A stretch of DNA of 64,000 nt from contig CAMAUZ010000018.1 in NCBI GenBank assembly GCA_945861535.1, positions 1 through 64,000 of the forward strand, written 5' to 3'. The position numbers and the translations under genes were made by a program. The notes beneath the pieces were generated by a model, which saw only the letters and a program-made list of their open reading frames with translations, did not search any database and was not told where the DNA came from. The stretch is from Akkermansia muciniphila. GTDB lineage: Bacteria; Verrucomicrobiota; Verrucomicrobiia; Limisphaerales; BJHT01. This document shows positions 61,134-64,000 of this stretch, piece by piece (position 1 is the stretch's first letter; the number at the start of each line of letters is the position of its first letter).

Positions 61134-61612
61134 CTTCTGCACCCCCGTCGCCGGTTGCCGACTCCGAGCAATTAGCCAGATATGTTCTGAGCTCAAGTTG
61201 GCTTTACAAAGACCATCGCGAAGGCTGCCCGCTGCGACCGACGGCTCTCATGCCTCATCCTAGAACCGAACTCTCGGTGTATCGGATTGATGGTTGTAGC
61301 ATGGAGGAAGTCACTGCCATAGGGATGGATATCGCGGCGGAACGGGAGCGCAAACACCGGGAGAAGCAGCTTGCGGATGGCAAACTTTACCCGGCCGACA
61401 AACGTTCATTCGTGTATCTCGGTCGGGGGGAATTACAGGCAACTGATGCCCGTTCGGTGGGTCTGGATGTTGTTTCCAAGGAGCCGCCGGCGCGTCATGC
61501 AAATATTCTCGGATGGCCAAATCTGACGGGTGATAGAAAGGCGGATGAGGCCGCCCAAATGGCTTACGCGCTGGCCTTGCAAAGGAGGATCAGATACCTG
61601 CCAGCGGAGTGA
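61130..61612 (+). CDS. Third gene of the TIGR04255 cassette, unknown function
   Basis: A 160-residue hydrophilic protein starting at a GTG that overlaps the previous stop by four bases. Visible features: HPRTELSVYRIDGCSMEEVT near residue 45, AAERERKHREKQLADGK (charged helix), FVYLGRGELQATDARSVGLD, and PPARHANILGWPNLTGDRKA. The last stretch, with a His and a short loop, could be a binding site. I do not recognise the family. Tight coupling says it works with its two neighbours. Confidence 0.65.
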   Translation: MTSAPPSPVADSEQLARYVLSSSWLYKDHREGCPLRPTALMPHPRTELSVYRIDGCSMEEVTAIGMDIAAERERKHREKQLADGKLYPADKRSFVYLGRGELQATDARSVGLDVVSKEPPARHANILGWPNLTGDRKADEAAQMAYALALQRRIRYLPAE

Positions 61613-61642
61613 ACCCGCCAAAAAAAACCAATGGTTTTGTTC

Positions 61643-61672
61643 CATTAGTGCCAGTTAGTGCCAGTCAGTGGT
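61643..61672. repeat. Lone AGTGCCAGTT arm (family C)
   Basis: Three 10-bp units (ATTAGTGCCAGTTAGTGCCA then GTCAGTGGTT), the same as the right arm at 13914-13947. The left arm is not found upstream. It lies between the end of the TIGR04255 cassette and the FAD oxidoreductase gene. Confidence 0.75.
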
Positions 61673-61688
61673 TCAAGACCTTCTCCCG

Positions 61689-62966
61689 ATGCTGAAACTC
61701 GCCATCATCGGCACCGGCATCGCCGGCCTCGGTTGCGCGCACTTCCTCCAGTCGCGCTTTGACCTCACGCTCTTCGATCAGGCGGATTACCCCGGCGGCC
61801 ACACTAACACCATCGCCGTCCCCGAAGGCTCCGGGCACGCCGCGTTCGACACCGGCTTCATGGTCTATAACGAGGTCACCTACCCGCACCTCACCCGCCT
61901 CTTCCGCGAACTGGGCGTGCGCGTGAAGCCGACCCAGATGTCCTTCAGCGTCCAGCACCGGCCCAGCGGCATCGAGTTCAGCGGCAGCAGCCTGAACCAC
62001 CTTTTCGCCCAGCGCCGCAACCTCCTCCGCCCACGCTTCTGGCGGATGCTCGCGCAAGTCAACCGCTTCAACACCGAGGCCGTCGCCGCGCTCACCGACC
62101 CCGCGTTCGCCGCCATGACCGTGGCCGACTACGTCCGCACGCGCGGCTACGGCGACGACTTCCTTCGCCGCTACCTCGTGCCCATGAGCGGCGCGGTCTG
62201 GAGCACGCCGCCGGAGCTGATGCTGGAGTTCCCCGCCGTCACGCTGCTGCGCTTCTTCCACAACCACGGCTTTCTCGGCCTGCACACGCAGCACCCGTGG
62301 CTCACCGTGGACGGCGGCGCGAAGCACTACGTGGACAAACTCCTCGCCCCGCTCCGCGCGCAAAACCGCGTCCGCCTCAACGCCAAAGTCACCGCCGTCC
62401 GCCGCACCGCCGACGCTGTGGCCGTCACCACCGCCGATGGCCGCACCGAGCATTTCGACCGCGTCATCCTCGCCGCGCATGCCGACCAATCCCTCGCCCT
62501 CCTCACCGACGCCGACGCCACCGAGCGCCGACTCCTCGGCGCGTTTCGCTACCAGCCGAACCTCGCCACCGTCCACACCGACGCCAGCGTGATGCCTCGC
62601 ACCCGCCTCGCATGGTCCTCGTGGAACTACCGCGTCGAGCGGGACGCCACGGGCCGCGAAATCCCCTCCACCATCTACTGGATGAACTCGCTGCAAGGCG
62701 TCTCCGACCGCGTGGACTATTTCGTCTCCATCAACGGCGCGGACCAAATCGCGCCCGACAAAATCCTGCGCCGCATCGAGTATCACCACCCGCTCTTCAA
62801 CCTCGCTGCCACACAGGCGCAGGCTGAACTTCCGTCGCTCAACATGCGCCCGGCCAACCGCGTCTTCTTCGCCGGCAGCTACTTCCGCTATGGCTTCCAC
62901 GAAGACGCCTTCGCCTCCGCGCTGGATTGCAGCCGGGCGGTGAGTGGTGAGAGGATTTGGGAATGA
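61689..62966 (+). CDS. FAD-dependent oxidoreductase (amine-oxidase type)
   Basis: A 425-residue flavoprotein. The N-terminal FAD site is LAIIGTGIAGLGCAHFLQ (about residues 4-21), followed by DYPGGHTNT (about 37-45). The C-terminal FAD block is RVFFAGSYFRYGFHEDAFAS. Such proteins occur just upstream of DUF1365 and cyclopropane-fatty-acid-synthase genes and are thought to modify fatty acyl chains. The start at 61689 gives the normal N-terminus; an open frame runs on upstream into the repeat arm. Its stop overlaps the next start (ATGA). Confidence 0.87.
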   Translation: MLKLAIIGTGIAGLGCAHFLQSRFDLTLFDQADYPGGHTNTIAVPEGSGHAAFDTGFMVYNEVTYPHLTRLFRELGVRVKPTQMSFSVQHRPSGIEFSGSSLNHLFAQRRNLLRPRFWRMLAQVNRFNTEAVAALTDPAFAAMTVADYVRTRGYGDDFLRRYLVPMSGAVWSTPPELMLEFPAVTLLRFFHNHGFLGLHTQHPWLTVDGGAKHYVDKLLAPLRAQNRVRLNAKVTAVRRTADAVAVTTADGRTEHFDRVILAAHADQSLALLTDADATERRLLGAFRYQPNLATVHTDASVMPRTRLAWSSWNYRVERDATGREIPSTIYWMNSLQGVSDRVDYFVSINGADQIAPDKILRRIEYHHPLFNLAATQAQAELPSLNMRPANRVFFAGSYFRYGFHEDAFASALDCSRAVSGERIWE

Positions 62967-63388
62967 AACGGAAACTCCCCTTGTTGCTGGCCGTGCTGGT
63001 GGCGGGAATTCTCTTAGGGTGGGGCTTAAAATTGCTCACTGAGTTTCATCTCAGAATCGACGCGCCAGGCATCAGCATCGAGCGGGATGCGCCTGACATG
63101 AGCAAGCTGGTCGCTGTCAGTTGGGGCGATGGAAAATATGGCAAAGCTTTTTACGGAGCGTTTGTTTATTTGGAGTCGGCAGATGGGGGTCAGTCGGTGA
63201 AGGCACAAGTCCAAATCGGGCGCGGGAATCCCATGTATCACGAGTGCGGGGAGCTTGGTCGCGTCGCTAATGCCGAGGAAGCCGTCGCCAAATGGGGCAG
63301 AATCGAATGGCAGGACGACGGTCTGCACATCGGTGCCGGCGCGAACGCCTACTTCCTACCCCGCGCCAAACTGGAGTCCCACCGATGA
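62963..63388 (+). CDS. Small membrane-anchored protein of unknown function
   Basis: A 141-residue protein with a basic start and one hydrophobic helix (LLLAVLVAGILLGWGLKLLT, about residues 6-25), then a soluble part rich in Gly and charged residues (for example VSWGDGKYGKAFYGAFVYLE). The family is not known to me. It sits inside the FAD oxidoreductase-DUF1365 pair, overlapping both neighbours by four bases, although that pair is usually contiguous. GC is a little lower than in the neighbours. Confidence 0.7.
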   Translation: MKRKLPLLLAVLVAGILLGWGLKLLTEFHLRIDAPGISIERDAPDMSKLVAVSWGDGKYGKAFYGAFVYLESADGGQSVKAQVQIGRGNPMYHECGELGRVANAEEAVAKWGRIEWQDDGLHIGAGANAYFLPRAKLESHR

Positions 63389-64000
63389 CGGCGCCGACGC
63401 CCAGCGACCGGAGCGCCGAGCATCGCTCGGCAGGGTGCGCTCCCGCCAAGGCCGAGCAATGCTCGGCGCTCCGCTCCTGCCTCTACGACTGCTCCGTGAT
63501 GCACCATCGCCTCGCGCCCAAGGAGCACCGGTTTCGCTATGGCATCTTCCAGTTCTGCCTCGACCTCGACGAACTCGGCGCGCTTTCCAGCCGCCTCCGC
63601 CTCTTCAGCCACAACCACTCCAACCTCTACCGTTTCAACGACAGCGACCACCTGCCACCCAGCAACGCCCTCGCAAACGACGCTGGTAGGGCGCGTCTGT
63701 CCCCAGCGCGCCGCTCCCCTCCGCACAAAGACGGCGCGCTGGGACAGACGCGCCCTACCAACGCTCCTCCCCTCCCGCCAGACGCCATCGCCCATCCCCT
63801 TTCGGCGAAATCCTCCCTCCTCGCCTGGGTCGCGGCGCAAGGCCTCCCGCTCCCGCCCGACACCCGCGTCCTACTCCTCACCCACTGCCGCGTCTTCGGC
63901 TACATCTTCAATCCCGTCTCGTTCTACTTCTGCCTCGACCCACACGGCCGCCCGCTCTGCGCCGTCGCCGAGGTCGGCAATACCTTTGGCGAACAGAAGC
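63385..64000 (+). CDS. DUF1365 protein with two embedded palindromes (cut by window edge)
   Basis: The first 205 codons of a DUF1365 protein. Family blocks: SCLYDCSVMHHRLAPKEHRF (about residues 31-50), LRLFSHNHSNLYRF, FGYIFNPVSFYFCLDPHG and EVGNTFGEQ at the edge. Two stretches have no place in the family. Residues about 9-30 are encoded by the palindrome at 63409-63473. Residues about 101-125 are encoded by the palindrome at 63685-63759. No other start codon lies between the ATG at 63385 and the conserved SCLY block, so the first insert must be translated if the protein is made. The family goes with the FAD oxidoreductase and cyclopropane synthase in lipid modification. Confidence 0.88.
   Translation, partial: MTAPTPSDRSAEHRSAGCAPAKAEQCSALRSCLYDCSVMHHRLAPKEHRFRYGIFQFCLDLDELGALSSRLRLFSHNHSNLYRFNDSDHLPPSNALANDAGRARLSPARRSPPHKDGALGQTRPTNAPPLPPDAIAHPLSAKSSLLAWVAAQGLPLPPDTRVLLLTHCRVFGYIFNPVSFYFCLDPHGRPLCAVAEVGNTFGEQK
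63409..63473. repeat. Palindrome inside the DUF1365 gene, same family as 21501-21569
   Basis: Left arm 63409-63431 (one mismatch, GAGCGCCGAGCATCGCTCGG) and right arm 63451-63473 (CGAGCAATGCTCGGCGCTCC). Total 65 bp with a 19-bp core. It is read here as DRSAEHRS..EQCSALRS, whereas in the DUF1501 gene the same arms are read in another frame. It follows the start codon by eight codons. Confidence 0.9.
63685..63759. repeat. Second palindrome inside the DUF1365 gene (75 bp)
   Basis: Left arm 63685-63713 (GGTAGGGCGCGTCTGTCCCC then AGCGCGCCG) and right arm 63732-63759 (CGGCGCGCTGGGACAGACGC then GCCCTACC). The arms are complementary except for one extra C on the left. The total is 75 bp, a multiple of three. 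It lies between two conserved family blocks where relatives have a short loop. Confidence 0.9.

Overview
The window reads as a chromosomal stretch of a high-GC Verrucomicrobiota bacterium (inference; subdivision 3/Limisphaerales-like is my best guess). The reasons are the DUF1549/DUF1553 plus DUF1501 gene pair, a second TAT-exported DUF1501 protein, large secreted PQQ-type and FG-GAP propeller proteins, a long SecA of the Chlamydiae/Verrucomicrobia kind, a secreted sialate O-acetylesterase-like enzyme, and many palindromic repeats in the spacers. No rRNA, tRNA, CRISPR array, transposase or integrase was seen.

Layout. 1-4.4 kb: the 5' part of a type I restriction gene (hsdR, minus strand, cut by the window edge) and a secreted PQQ-like propeller. 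5.1-15.1 kb: hisC, then a surface-polysaccharide region with three FkbM-type methyltransferases, three GT4 glycosyltransferases and a Wzx-like flippase, separated by inverted repeats. 15.9-19.7 kb: a LarA-like protein, a DUF1648 membrane protein and a one-chain GmrSD-type (DUF262/DUF1524) restriction protein. 20.1-29.8 kb: the DUF1553-DUF1501 operon, a secreted double nitrilase and a TPR/thioredoxin-like protein. 30.0-31.5 kb: ubiX-ubiA (probably menaquinone synthesis). 31.8-43.7 kb: housekeeping block: rsmH, prs, rplY-pth-rpsF-ssb-rplI, secA, a small secreted Cys-rich protein, a phosphopantetheinyl transferase, an FHA protein, hemB and a small conserved protein. 43.9-54.3 kb: accessory genes, including VapBC, a DapA-like aldolase, the esterase, a DUF1501 protein and a HicAB module with a third coupled gene. 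54.4-64 kb: a lyase-like/MIP18 fusion, gnd, a fatty-acid desaturase, a compact three-gene TIGR04255 cassette of lower GC, and an FAD oxidoreductase / small membrane protein / DUF1365 operon cut by the right edge.

The most striking feature is the repeat content. At least six spacer families share one design: short tandem units (about 7 to 14 bp) form two facing arms around a core of about 20 to 600 bp. A second class consists of clusters of small hairpins with changing stems. Some palindromes lie inside protein genes. The same 23-bp-armed palindrome is translated in the DUF1501 protein (21501-21569) and, in another frame, in the DUF1365 protein (63409-63473), which also carries a 75-bp palindrome (63685-63759). 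This resembles the protein-invading palindromes of Rickettsia. The best candidate for an undescribed gene system is the three-gene TIGR04255 cassette at 59.9-61.6 kb.

All functions are inferred from motifs read by eye. Starts were moved inward where an upstream extension looked non-coding.
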